Shown here in pieces: positions 12,886 through 23,944 of a stretch of 60,000 bases of DNA. How positions within the stretch are numbered: position 1 is the first letter of the stretch; the number at the start of each line of letters is the position of its first letter. This DNA comes from Liolophura sinensis. Lineage: Eukaryota; Mollusca; Polyplacophora; Chitonida; Chitonidae. The translations under genes were made by a program, and so were the position numbers. The stretch spans positions 30,413,979-30,473,978 of the forward strand of contig NC_088302.1 in the NCBI RefSeq assembly GCF_032854445.1, in the 5' to 3' direction. Under the pieces are notes generated by a model, which was not told the DNA's origin, did no database searches, and saw only the letters and a program-made list of their open reading frames with translations.

Positions 12886-14540
12886 ATGCATGGAGTAATA
12901 TACATGTATTGTGGTTTTAATAATAATGATTAATTAATGAACGCTGAATATTGCAAATTGGCTTAAAACCGCACCATTTAAATTCAATATCTTTTTAATT
13001 ATGTTCTGAATGAGACTTTCTCTTTGTAAAACTATGCATCCTTTTGCAATAATTAAGCAAGGTTCAGAGAAGCCAGTCATCGTCAAACCATCCCATAAGG
13101 GATATTTGGGGGCTCAGGTATGCCCTTGATATTGACATGCTACACTAAACAGTTTATGTGTACACAAAAACCAGTTTCTTCTGTGGTTTTAGAATTCAAG
13201 ACACCTTAGTCAGCTTCCCCTTAAAAGTGTAAAGGAAATGGATTTATGTACTGTATGGTGTGACTTATCGAACGCTACCAAGTTCAAACTTGCTCACATG
13301 ACTTCTAGATCTGTATTCTGCTGTTATTACCATAATTCTTCTAAAATTTAGCACAGATATTTGTAATGTTGAAAATAGAATATTACATTTCTTTACTAAC
13401 CTTTTGGAAAAGTAAAGATATGAGTATGTTGTTCATTAGATGACCCAACCATGTGAAGAAAGAGAAAAACTCAATATTCCTGTTAAAATTACATATATTT
13501 TTAGCCAAAATGACCAGACCAGGTGTCCCATATTTGAAAAGAAATATGATACTGTTCTTGTAGTTTAAACACTCACTTGTACATGTGCTTCTCTACAAAG
13601 TTTGACCAGTTGTACAGATTTATGCTTTATGGGTATTTGCACAGTCTTTAGTGAGTGTTCGGGAATGACATATTTATTTTGGTATGCGTATACTGTATAA
13701 GCCACAGACATATATATATTAAGCACTATAATATTACATTTATGTATACCAATATTGTTATTGTTAGGTGGAACTAAAAATAACATGAACACATTATCTT
13801 GGGTGTGCCCTATATATAGAAATGTAAGGTAGAATAAAGGCCTTCTCTCCTTTGAACAGTTAATAATCCAGTATAATGGCACAAAGTTAAGGGATGATTT
13901 TATGATTTATACTGGTAAACACCTCAGTTAAAAACTCTTGTGTTATAAAGTATAAACATTTATCACCCGGGTGATAGGGTGATAGGAGTTGATGGCGGGA
14001 GCATCGGCGGTAATCTGTCAACCATGACTATCTTAGATTGTCAGGTAATGAAGTAAACAGCTATATGTATCTGAAGGTGTTGATACCTTACAGGTTCAAA
14101 AAACAAACTAGTGGCAGTGGTCAGGCAGGCAAAAGTTCAATCCCAACCTGTGACTGACAAAAGAAAAAAGAAATGTTTGTGTTTCGTTATAGCTGTGTTC
14201 ACAGTGGGACAATTGCATATATATTGAAAACCTGTGTTTTGTTAGGATCATACTGGTAATTTTTAATAGCGATTTACACTGTATTTTAGCACTATGATTT
14301 GGAGAATGACTCTTGTCTTCCTGCGACTGTATTGGGAAACTTTCTTGAGTTTCAAACAAATGAATATTTAACCTTTTGTCTTGATATATTTATCAGCATG
14401 TCCTTGCTGTTATAGGATTAGGAATGTACGTTACTAGCAGCATAGTTTGTAGAGCCACACTGATGCAAGTTGTGATATGTGCAGGACATATTAAGGTGTA
14501 AGGAAACATTGTACCGTAGATATACAGTGTTGTACGTGAC
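12886..14540. other. No gene seen
   Basis: AT-rich single-copy-looking DNA. A minus-strand 105-codon ORF (13565-13882) has no recognisable features. Confidence 0.5.
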
Positions 14541-14674
14541 AAGGTCGCCAGCAGGTCGTGGGTTTCCCCAGGCTCTGTCCGGTTTCCTCCCACCATAATG
14601 CTGGCCACTGTCATATAAGTGAAATGGTCTTGAGTACAGCATAAAACACCAATAAAATAAATAACTAAATAAAT
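14541..14674 (+). mobile_element. Headless SINE copy (family A)
   Basis: It starts AAGGTCGCCAGCAGGTCGTG, contains CACCATAATGCTGGCCACTG and ends AAAACACCAATAAAATAAAT. It lacks the tRNA head; I see no clear target duplication. Confidence 0.8.
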
Positions 14675-15431
14675 CATTTTATGTTAATATTATATTAATA
14701 TTATACATGTTAATGTATATCATACATCATTCATACATAATTACCTATACAGATTAAATTACTTCTTACAGTAGTGCATTGTGTGCCCTGGTAAATCTTC
14801 AGGCTGACTGCTGACTTTTTTCCTCTCAGAATTTATCAGATTCATGATTATGTCCAGTATCCTGACATCACACCCAGGTCAGTGCCGCATGTACCTTAGT
14901 TTTCACCTCTTGTCACACTACACATTGTGACATGTATATGCGTTCATGTAGCGTGGAAACAGTGTTTTACGTACATGTAATGCCTGTATTAAACACACTA
15001 AACAAGGGTGAATATATTTTCATTTCCACACAATGAATTCATCTCGTAAAGCTAGTTTGCATTTAATTTGTCTACTCAAGCCTTCAAAAATGCCAAAAAG
15101 TTTGGAAAATAAGATGTTGCGTTTTTCCTTTTCCATGAGCTATGTGCTCCTGTTGTGCACCTCACACATATTCCCACCTCCACAGGTCGCCACCTCGTCT
15201 GCCCGCAACATCAGCAGTAGCTGGCAGGTCTCTGTTGTGGTTGAACAGATTTAGCTCAGCTGCCATCACTGTGGTACATTTCCCTGTAAACATTGTCTCC
15301 TGTTTCTGTCTGATTTTAGAACTTGTCTGAGTTTTTAGGGAGTGGCAGGGAGTAGGGAAAGGTGGGGGAGGGGGGAGGTGTTAACACATAGATATATACA
15401 CTGTATATGAACATCAGCTTTCTGCTGAAGC
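14675..15431. other. No gene seen
   Basis: Short overlapping ORFs only; a G-rich run lies near 15361-15379. Confidence 0.5.
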
Positions 15432-15494
15432 AGGTAAGAAGGCTTGCAGGTAAGAAGGCTTGCAGGCAATCAGGCTTGCAGGTGATCAGGTAAG
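15432..15494. repeat. 16-bp tandem repeat, about 3.9 copies
   Basis: Units AGGTAAGAAGGCTTGC, two exact then two diverged. Two of them present a consensus 5' splice site (CAG|GTAAGA), which is probably incidental. Confidence 0.85.
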
Positions 15495-15824
15495 GGAAAT
15501 TTGGCCTCATCATTCTGACTGTAAATGGAGAAATTGTTTTGGCAGCATTTGTATTCCCCTTCTGGTACATCTATATCATGTGTGTGCATGTGGCGGAGTG
15601 TCTAGATAATGGATACATGCTGTAACATGTATGTATCAGTGTGGGTAATGAATTTCTTATCAAATGTATACTTAGACCTACATGTACATGTATGTTTTGA
15701 GGCTGAACTGCCAGTCTGTCCTGAAAATGGATGTATGTGCTTTCCGCGCCAGTATATGTCTTGTAATAGGAGTTTCATTGGGCAGATATGTCTTTCTAGT
15801 GAGTTTCGTTGAGAACATTTTGTT

Positions 15825-16500
15825 TGGGTCATGCTATGTTCTTTAGGCACATACATTGTCATGTTAATGAGTTTCATTGAGAACTTTTTGTTTGGGTCAT
15901 GCTATGTTCTTTAGGCACACACATTGTCATGTTAGGGAGTTTCATTGGGAACTTTTTGTGTTGTTGATGCTATGTTCTTTAGGCACACACATTGTCATGT
16001 TAAGGAGTTTCATGGAGAACTTTTTGTTTGGGTCATGCTATGTTCTTTAGGCACACACATTGTCATGTTAGAGAGTTTCATTGAGAACTTTTGGTGTCGT
16101 TGATGCTATGTTCTTTAGGCACACACATTGTCATGTTAAGGAGTTTCATTGAGAACTTTTTGCTTGGGTCATGCTATGTTCTTTAGGCGCACACATTGTC
16201 TGGGTCATGCTATGGTCTTTAGGCACACACATTGTCATGTTAAAGAGTTTCATTGAGAACTTTTTGTTTGGGTCATGCTATGGTCTTTAGGCGCACACAT
16301 TGTCTGGGTCATGCTATGGTCTTTAGGCACACACATTGTCATGTTAAGGAGTTTCATCGAGAACTCTTTGTTTGGGTCATACTATGTTCTTTAGGCACAC
16401 ACATTGTCATGTTAAGGACTTTCATTGAGAACTTTTTGTGTTGTTGATGCTATGTTCTTTCGGCGCACACATTGTCATGTTAGGGAGTTTCATTGAAAAC
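15825..16500. repeat. 68-bp minisatellite with interspersed 36-bp short units
   Basis: The anchor ATGCTATG(T/G)TCTTTAGGC recurs at 15831, 15899, 15967, 16035, 16103 and 16171, then 16207, 16275, 16311, 16379 (ATACTATG) and 16447. The steps are 68 bp except for two of 36 bp, where 32 bp are missing. The overlapping ORFs are artefacts. Confidence 0.92.
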
Positions 16501-18253
16501 TCATATGTATAATTTGGGGATTAGCCAGGAATGATAATTAGACTAAATCAGCCATAATTACATCTGACCTACCTTCTCCACCATTGCATTATTAAACACA
16601 AATGCACACCCATGCACAGTACAGTGCATTTACACAAATCCACTTCCAGGCATAGTTATGTCTTCGAGGTCATAAGAGGAAAGTTCCAACAGGTTTGATA
16701 GGGAATGTAGAGGACATGATGACAGCCTTTCTCATAGACTGAACCAAGGCATACTCATAAGATGGGTGTTTATATATGGGAAAGCTAGTGAAAAACTTGC
16801 CAAAAGTAGGTGGTTTACCCCAGGCATTGTGGTTTTCTCTATGCATAAAACAGACCGTCATCAAAGGGGCGAAATGTTTTCAGGTTTTAGCTGTTACATG
16901 GGACAGGTAATGATTTTTGTTACCTCTCTCTCTAGAATTTTTAGTTTACCAGTTTTAGCAACGTTCTTATGGAATATTCACAAATTTATTGTGTGATTGT
17001 CAGCAATAATTTGAAATCATCACTGAAATGACATCTTTGGTGTATGATCAGTCTTTGTACTGTCATTAGAAACAGGACGTGTTGAAAAAATGTGTGTGTG
17101 TATAACATGCATGTGCGTCTTTAATAGTTGTTTCAGCTGAGTGTGTTTCAGCCAAGTTCAGCTTTACGTGTTTAAGAAGATTTACAAGTGTTTTCAGCCC
17201 ATTGTGCTGATCACTCCATATACATATATCGGACTCCTAGTTGGTAGTTTATCACGTGGCGCAGCGCCATACCTATCAGGAGGTCCGCCATGCCTCAGTT
17301 GAAGCCAAAGTGCAAGGCGTCATGCCCCTGAAAAACACTTTATTCGATTTGGTGTCCTTTTCTGCAATACAGTTCTGTAAATACTTTCATCAGCTTGTAT
17401 CATATTCACTGAACAACGCTTCCAATTGCGGGACGATTTCTTTCCTTCCAATTATCAAAGACTAACTATAAAATCGGAAACCTTTGTTAGCTTCATAATT
17501 CTTACCATGAAAGGAGGATTCTGAGATTCTAACATTTAGCCAACCGTGCATATATAATGCACAGTCGTGCATCAGCAAGTTTGCACAACAGTTTAACTTG
17601 AACGTTAGATCATTGCCAACAGTATGTCCAGTTAGAGTCAGTTAGAGAGGAAGCGTCAGTACACCCATGAAAGATTAGCCACACAGAAAAAGTCTATTCC
17701 ATCTTTTTTCATGAACCAGAAGAGTGCAACTGTCAAAGCAACAACGACAGTTTCCGAGTCGGCCCTGTGTCTTTGGATTTATACAATTTATAGAATAAGA
17801 AAATCTTCATACAAAGTACTCCTTAAGCATACCAGTGAAAATTATTCAAGAAAATACTTTTTTTTTTTGGAATTGTTGAGGAAAAAACATGATTGTAACG
17901 GTATGAATTTTACAATTAACTTAAGTGACTCACTTACTGACGTCAGTCACTGGACTGTCTGGTTTCTTACCCAATACCAGTAGTAATAATTCCTGAACAA
18001 ATAACATTCGTGTCTATGGTGCTATTTGTATTTGATGTAGTGGAAATCACAAAAATAAAATAAATAATATGTATATATAAAATTCAAAAATGTATTTGAA
18101 AATATCAATTTTTTATTACAGTGGAATAGCCTTAATCGATACATTCCATGGGTTATATGGTTTTGATAATGATATATATATTGAAACTATGACTTCAGAT
18201 CTAAACTGGCCAGGAATCGCAACATAGCAATCTCCAACGGTGGCAAGTTCTTG
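16501..18253. other. No supportable gene; SINE remnant and a GC-richer patch
   Basis: 16795-16830 (CTTGCCAAAAGTAGGTGGTT, CCCCAGGCA) resembles the SINE fragment at 8763. 17255-17330 is GC-richer than its surroundings and open in more than one frame, but unrecognised. The ORF at 17711-17983 has no identifiable domain. Confidence 0.45.
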
Positions 18254-18273
18254 CCCCCCCCCCCCCCCCCCCC
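18254..18273. repeat. Poly-C tract, 20 bases
   Basis: An unbroken C run. Its length is likely variable or uncertain in the assembly. Confidence 0.95.
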
Positions 18274-18368
18274 GGTCACCTGGCTATTATGGCGGGGACA
18301 CTCATCCCCCATTTCTTTCATAAATAATGGTTGGAGATCTGAATATACATACATATATATACTATATA

Positions 18369-18650
18369 TATACTATAGAAGAAACATAACAAACTCAACT
18401 TGTTGATTTAGCTTACTAGTTTCACCGTACCATGACGGTTCTTCAGAGCTTTTTTTATTTCAGCGTATCCTTCAACAGCCATATTTACATGCAGCTAGAT
18501 TAAACCATGGTGATCAGTCCTGGTTACAAATTACATATAATATAATAAAGTTCGAATAATAAAAAAAGCTCTGAAGAACCGTCATGATACACTGAAACTA
18601 GTAAGCTAAATCAGCAAGTTGAGTTTGTCATGTTTCTTTTATAGTATATA
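18369..18650. mobile_element. Foldback/MITE-like element with about 90-bp inverted repeats
   Basis: The left arm (18369-18460) contains CAACTTGTTGATTTAGCTTA and ACGGTTCTTCAGAGCTTTTT. The right arm (about 18557-18650) carries the reverse complement (AAAAAGCTCTGAAGAACCGT, TAAGCTAAATCAGCAAGTTG) with only a few mismatches. The spacer is about 96 bp and the outer ends abut TA-rich DNA. No ORF. Confidence 0.88.
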
Positions 18651-18693
18651 ACTTCACCACGCACAGAGACAGTTGTACTGTACACTTTATCCT

Positions 18694-18696
<3 letters not shown>

Positions 18697-18745
<49 letters not shown>
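18697..18745. repeat. (AT)n microsatellite
   Basis: About 49 bp of alternating AT. Confidence 0.95.
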
Positions 18746-18748
<3 letters not shown>

Positions 18749-18763
18749 CACATATACAAATGG

Positions 18764-18814
18764 TAGGGGGTTGGTACTGGTCAGTAGGGGGTTGGTACTG
18801 GTCAGTAGGGGGTG
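18764..18814. repeat. 21-bp tandem repeat, about 2.4 copies
   Basis: TAGGGGGTTGGTACTGGTCA plus G is repeated twice and followed by a partial third copy. Confidence 0.9.
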
Positions 18815-19916
18815 GGTGGATTTAATTAAAAGCAGTTTGAACCAACCCTGATTACCCAGGTTGTCCTGTTCAATTGCCTATGGGGGCTTGTCATAAGGCA
18901 GAGGAAGTTATATTATCCATGGTTCATTGAGCATGCCAAGTGTCTGCCTGAGGGGCTCACCAACCTTACTACAGGCTGATTCAGGCAAATGCAGGACCAG
19001 TTCATTTGATATATATAACTTCTTGTTTGTTGGCAATTAGTGCATGGGTTATGAGAGGAGTCTAGCTGGACTGCTGCGTTTTCTCCAGTTGCAAAAATAC
19101 CAATGTTCCAGGTGAGTGGGAAGTGTCAGAGGCATGGTACTGTACCGTAGCCGAGCGTCTTATAGCCACACTTACTGCTGACGTTCTGCCTTGATTGACA
19201 CGTATTCTATACACATGTATTATAATGACAACATCCTATTCGTATGGCCAGCTATAAGTGAGTTCCTGGATACTGCGCATACGACAGCACACGAACGAAC
19301 GCTATCACAGGCTACAGGGTATGTTTAGCTCCCTTTGTTTAAGTTCCGGGAACTGGTCAGCTAAGACTGGCCTAATCAGGGCTATTGACTCAGGGCTATG
19401 TGATTATATATGCACATATTTACCGTTGGCTGACTCCACCACAAGCCCAGCCTTTTCTCAGGTAAACAAGCTGGATTACATGGACGTTTCTCCTTGTCTA
19501 GGATATTGATCCATACACACAGTATTGGGTTCAGGAATGTAACATTAACAAGGCCTCAGGTGTGTATCATAGGTTCACCTGGACACTGTAGTTTGCGCAG
19601 GTGGGGGTTGTTGGATGTCGTGGTAATCATTTTAATGAAACAGGTAGAATTATCTCAGATTGGTGTTAGTGATGATATTAGAAATGTTTGAAGCTGTAGT
19701 GTATGTCACTTTCATATTGCGGAAGGTCGCAATTTTTTTTAACAGAAATGTCATTGTGTGTAAATGTTAGTATTTTTTTTTTAGAAATCTTACCTAATGT
19801 TTTTAACTCGTAAAAAGGGTTAATTTAAATAAGCTTTAACAAGAGCGTTGTATACTCACAAAATGGAAATAGTTTACTAAGGATGAAATCATATAAGTTA
19901 TAGTAGGAAAAGAATA
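18815..19916. other. No gene seen
   Basis: A short ORF at 19258-19509 has no recognisable domain. Possible donor-like sites (such as CAGGGTATGT near 19315) are unsupported. Confidence 0.45.
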
Positions 19917-19996
19917 CTGTAATTCTTCAACTTTTTCACATGTTTGCAAGGTGCCTTCAGAATATGCTTGAATAAACACATTTTACAAACATGCGA
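19917..19996. mobile_element. Rearranged MITE subfamily 1 remnant
   Basis: The left terminus CTGTAATTCTTCAACTTTTT continues to TTTGCAAGGTG and is then joined to CCTTCAGAATATGCTTGAAT, the same subterminal region in reverse orientation. It is an internally deleted, palindromic derivative. Confidence 0.7.
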
Positions 19997-21263
19997 ACAG
20001 ATTGGGTTACAATATTCATTTTATACTATATAAAATAAAATTTTATGCTTAAAGAAAGAATTACAATAGTATTAATTTATGTGATATTAAGTGTGTTGTT
20101 ATTAGTCACTGGATACAGACTGGATGTATAGTTGTTTGCACGCATACATACCATTTAGTATCAATATAGACATAAATTTAAAATGTCTCATACGTATGAA
20201 TATGAAACGGGTTTTTTTCCTCTTCTGTTTGGCCCGACACTTACTTGTGTAATGGAGGCTATAATGCCTAAACAAACACTCCTTTTCTTTATTTGATGCG
20301 TTTCAAGCCAAGTTTTTTTCTTGTTGCTTTTCATTGTTACTTTAGTAGGTCAACACCTACAGCAGTTTATATGTGCACACCTTGCTGACAATGACTGTAG
20401 AGATCCAGGCTGCTTCTCTCATTCAGACTGAGGGTGCTCAATCAGAGCTGAATTTAGCACACAGCTGCCAGCAGACACAATAGGAGACGAGATGCACTAC
20501 AGCAGCCAAACCTGGCCTTATGCATGTACGCTGTACACCACAGGTTTATTTTTGTAAGATGCTGATACCATCTGTGGTATGCTATTGAAAAAAAGAAGGA
20601 AAAAAACCCAACTTGCACAATTATGCCCCCTGATTTGATTTGACTGTGCATATCACTGCTATGCCATTAGTTTAATTTGACCCGCCTACCCATGCATGAT
20701 GCTGTGCTGTCAAAGGAATGCCTGTACCTTTAATATTAAGGGTGGTAGAGCTGCTATCTGTGCAGTTGGGTGATTCCTTAAGTCAAAGATAGACGCCCTT
20801 AGGGCATTTACTGTCACCCAGGCGGCCTAATCTGTATGGGGTGAGGATTGACTCCATTAGGGGAAGCATTTAACTGCTCGCTGTTATCTCTTTTTACTTA
20901 ACTTAGATAGAATAATACATCATCAGTGAAAGCATCACGGTTAATTTGCCACGGGACATGGTGACAAATTGAGTGGGTTTATTGTGACATACATGTAGTT
21001 TTTAAAAGTGGTGAAATTTAATAGCAAATGATCACTTAAACTTCAGAAACTGGCCATTATGTTGGTGAAGCAAATGACTGAAAACAAGAGGACAATGTAC
21101 ATAGATTGTTTGTGGATTGAAGTGTGACATACTAAAGTTATTTTTCTCTCCTTCAGGCATGTTGGAGTCATTGTGAAAAGTGAAATATATAAGCAGTGTG
21201 TGTATTGCGTAAACCATGTTAATGATGAAATCAACAGTGATAATTTTCTCTCCTTACAGAATT
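19997..21263. other. No gene seen
   Basis: AT-rich DNA with short ORFs; nothing structured was recognised. Confidence 0.5.
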
Positions 21264-21274
21264 CACCTAAATTA

Positions 21275-21532
21275 TGTATTTATTTATTTATTTGATTGGT
21301 GTTTTACGCCGTACTCGAATATTTCACTTATACGACGGCGGCCAGCATTATGGTGGGTGGAAACCGGGCAGAACCCGGGGGAAACCCACGACCGTCCGCA
21401 GGTAGCTGACAGACCTTCCCACATACGGCTGGAGAGGAAGCCAGCATGAGCTGGACTTGAACTCACAGCGACTGCATTGGTGAGGTCATTACCCTGCGCT
21501 AGCGCGCAAACCAGCTGAGCCACGGAGGCCCC
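21275..21532 (-). mobile_element. Full-length tRNA-derived SINE (family A), minus orientation
   Basis: On the minus strand it starts with a tRNA-like head (GCCTCCGTGGCTCAGCTGG as the A-box region, GAGTTCAAGTCC as the B box), followed by the family body (GGTCTGTCAGCTACCTGCGG, CCACCATAATGCTGGCCGCC) and an AAATAAATAAATAAATA tail. CACCTAAATTA at 21264-21274 and 21533-21543 is a perfect 11-bp target duplication. It defines the family-A consensus for this window. Confidence 0.93.
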
Positions 21533-21543
21533 CACCTAAATTA

Positions 21544-22184
21544 AATACATCTCTGGGTCACACTGGTCCTAAATGTAACATACATCATTGCAACACCTGG
21601 CTCGATATAATATAGTCATTAAAGTGTCGCCCAGTGTTTTTTTTCACCGTTGTTGTTTCTGCATGAAAAACTGTCTGATTTTGTGTCTTGTATGCACTCA
21701 AATACTTGGTTGTCACTTACATGTAATTATGCAGTGAAAGCCATGGGATCATACTGATTTGGCTTTAGGGTTATGTTTTACATTGAACATCACACCATGT
21801 CCATTTCATTTATCGATTACATGCGTTGAAGGCTATCAGCCACTAACGAACGTTATTCAAGGCACTCAACTTGTGCATAATTAGTACGAAGTAAAACGAA
21901 AGGCTTGTGTACCGCACTGTAGCGTAACTGAGGGAAAGTTGTACATATTTAGTACAAAGTAAAACGAAAGCTTCATGTACCGTAGCTACATGTAATGTGT
22001 ATGGCTTAATTATGTGTGAGAACGTCAGTTAACATTGCTCTCAAGGATTTCCTGATGTACTATGTGACATTCATACAGTCACAGTCCTCCAGAGTACATG
22101 TACATGTAACTACATCCTTGTTTGGTGGAATCGTGCAGAATTGTTAGGCAGCACTATATTGAAGTGTAAGTAACCCATAAAATA
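21544..22184. other. No gene; two-copy 70-bp duplication at 21876-21985
   Basis: TTAGTACGAAGTAAAACGAA recurs 70 bp later as TTAGTACAAAGTAAAACGAA, each followed by a GTACCG segment. Nothing else was recognised. Confidence 0.5.
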
Positions 22185-22394
22185 CTGTAAATCTTAAACC
22201 TTTTCCCCAGCCACTAAATCACTTTTTGACTGGAATTTATGCACGTATTTATTATGATGCTAAAAATGATTTGTTTATGTCACTAAAGATGCATGCTTCG
22301 TATACCTGTAACTGAGCAAATTATTTCTCTACACTCCATTGCTCTTTCAGAATGTTTCAAAATGTTGGTTGCAGAGGTGGTTGAAGAATAGGGG
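22185..22394. mobile_element. MITE, subfamily 2, with TA target duplication
   Basis: The left end CTGTAAATCTTAAACCTTTT and the right end GGTTGAAGAATAGGGG are inverted repeats, flanked by TA on both sides. The interior (TCACTAAAGATGCATGC, GAATGTTTCAAAATGTTGGT) is shared with copies at 45404 and 52481 and differs from subfamily 1. Confidence 0.8.
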
Positions 22395-22519
22395 TATTAC
22401 ATAAATTATACTCTAGTCAGTCAGTCTGAAATCACACATGTGGTTTACAATATGCAGATGCAGTTTACCTGTGCCATGTTTTGTCACATCTGTTATTAGT
22501 GACCAGTGATTGCTTTGTA

Positions 22520-23285
22520 CATGTGTGTTGTACACACGTGCATGTGTGGGTATTGATGATACAAACAACTGGACATGTACGTTGTGCACACGTGCATGTG
22601 TGGGTATTGATGATATAAACAATTGGACATGTACGTTGTACACACGTGCATGTGTGGGTATTGATGATACAAACAGTTGGACATGTATGTTGTACACACG
22701 TGCATGTGTGGGTATTGATGATACAAACAATTGGACATGTACGTTGTACACACGTGCATGTGTGGGTATTGATGATACAAACAATTGGACATGTACGTTG
22801 TACACACGTGCATGTGTGGGTATTGATGATACAAACAATTGGACATGTACGTTGTACACACGTGCATGTGTGGGTATTGATGATACAAACAGTTGGACAT
22901 GTATGTTGTACACACGTGCATGTGTGGGTATTGATGATACAAACAGTTGGACATGTACGTTGTACACACGTGCATGTGTGGGTATTGATGATACAAACAG
23001 TTGGACATGTACGTTGTACACACGTGCATGTGTGGGTATTGATGATACAAACAGTTGGACATGTACGTTGTACACACGTGCATGTGTGGGTATTGATGAT
23101 ACAAACAGTTGGACATGTATGTTGTACACACGTGCATGTGTGGGTATTGATGATACAAACAGTTGGACATGTACGTTGTACACACGTGCATGTGTGGGTA
23201 TTGATGATACAAACAATTGGACATGTACGTTGTACACACGTGCATGTGTGGGTATTGATGATACAAACAATTGGACATGTATGTT
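22520..23285. repeat. 54-bp minisatellite, 14 copies, open in several frames
   Basis: Each unit contains TTGTACACACGTGCATGTGT then GGGTATTGATGATACAAACA. The period is exactly 54, a multiple of three, so five overlapping ORFs of 237-311 codons (on both strands) span it; these are artefacts. Every unit has a CACGTG E-box and a 20-bp purine-pyrimidine alternation. A TGTATGTTG variant recurs in units 3, 7 and 11, implying a 216-bp higher-order unit. It ends 257 bp before the start exon's acceptor. Confidence 0.95.
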
Positions 23286-23542
23286 GTATTTGGTCTGTTG
23301 TCAGAGAGAAAAAGCTGGCTGTACCAGTCCAAGGTGATAGTGTCTTTTGTACCCAGTAAAAGGGCAGCAACCCCCTGTTCCCAGTGCAGAAAACTTTCAC
23401 TCTGAGTGGTACACTTATCCCTCAGGATGCAGCATAGATTTGTGTTTCATGCTGTGAGAGGAGTTGCTGTATCTACGTGAACATCTGTATCACTTCACTG
23501 TTGGCATCGTTGTAATAACAGTGTGCTGTTTTCTTTTGGCAG

Positions 23543-23672
23543 ATGACTCTCAGGGTGGGGCACATCAGTTCCTGACAACAGAGGAGGCACCCCACATGGT
23601 GGTGACCTGGTCAGCTGTTCCTTCAGCCCTGGCTGAAACCAAGAAGTGAAACAAAGGACAGGAGCTATTACC
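23543..23672 (+). other. 5' UTR part of the start exon, with two short upstream ORFs
   Basis: A good 3' splice site (TTTTCTTTTGGCAG) ends at 23542, so the exon probably begins at 23543. The first three bases after the acceptor are an ATG that opens a 10-codon upstream ORF ending with TGA at 23573-23575. A second upstream ATG at 23596 opens 17 codons ending at 23647-23649. In the main frame a TGA at 23634-23636 lies upstream of the start codon, which rules out an N-terminal extension within this exon. Whether transcription begins here or in an unseen upstream exon cannot be told. Confidence 0.55.
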
Positions 23673-23733
23673 ATGGAAACCGAGGCGGAAGTGGTTGCAG
23701 GGCCCAGTGGGGAGCAGATGGAGGAAGGGCTAG
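23673..23733 (+). CDS. CRACD: CRACD-like coding exon 1 (start codon, residues 1-21)
   Basis: The ATG at 23673 sits in a near-ideal Kozak context (ATTACCATGG), and an in-frame TGA lies 36 nt upstream. The exon encodes an acidic 20-residue leader (METEAEVVAGPSGEQ then MEEGL) plus the first base of codon 21, and ends at the donor GTAAGA (23734). The EGL just before the basic segment of the next exon resembles the AAEGL leader of vertebrate CRACDL, which supports this start. It leaves phase 1, matching the next acceptor. Confidence 0.75.
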
Positions 23734-23944
23734 GTAAGATTTCAGAAAACAATTCACTGATTTGTTTTTTATTCTTTTAGGAGAAAAAATGACGGTTGGA
23801 GGTTTATAAAAATACAACTCACTCTAATTTTTTTTTTTTTTAATAGCTGTGTTAACTGCATTTTTATTTCTGTATCATTCCTATAGTTGTGAATATTTGA
23901 AACTAAGCCCGAAAACTTAAGTTGTTCATGTAGCTGTGATTTCA

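Noticed and set aside
21480-21535. A functional tRNA gene on the minus strand
   Set aside because: The A and B boxes belong to the head of a SINE with a target duplication; the cloverleaf is not complete and a body follows immediately.
22413-23400. Five overlapping ORFs of 237-311 codons on both strands
   Set aside because: All come from the 54-bp repeat whose period is divisible by three; no unique coding sequence or splice support.
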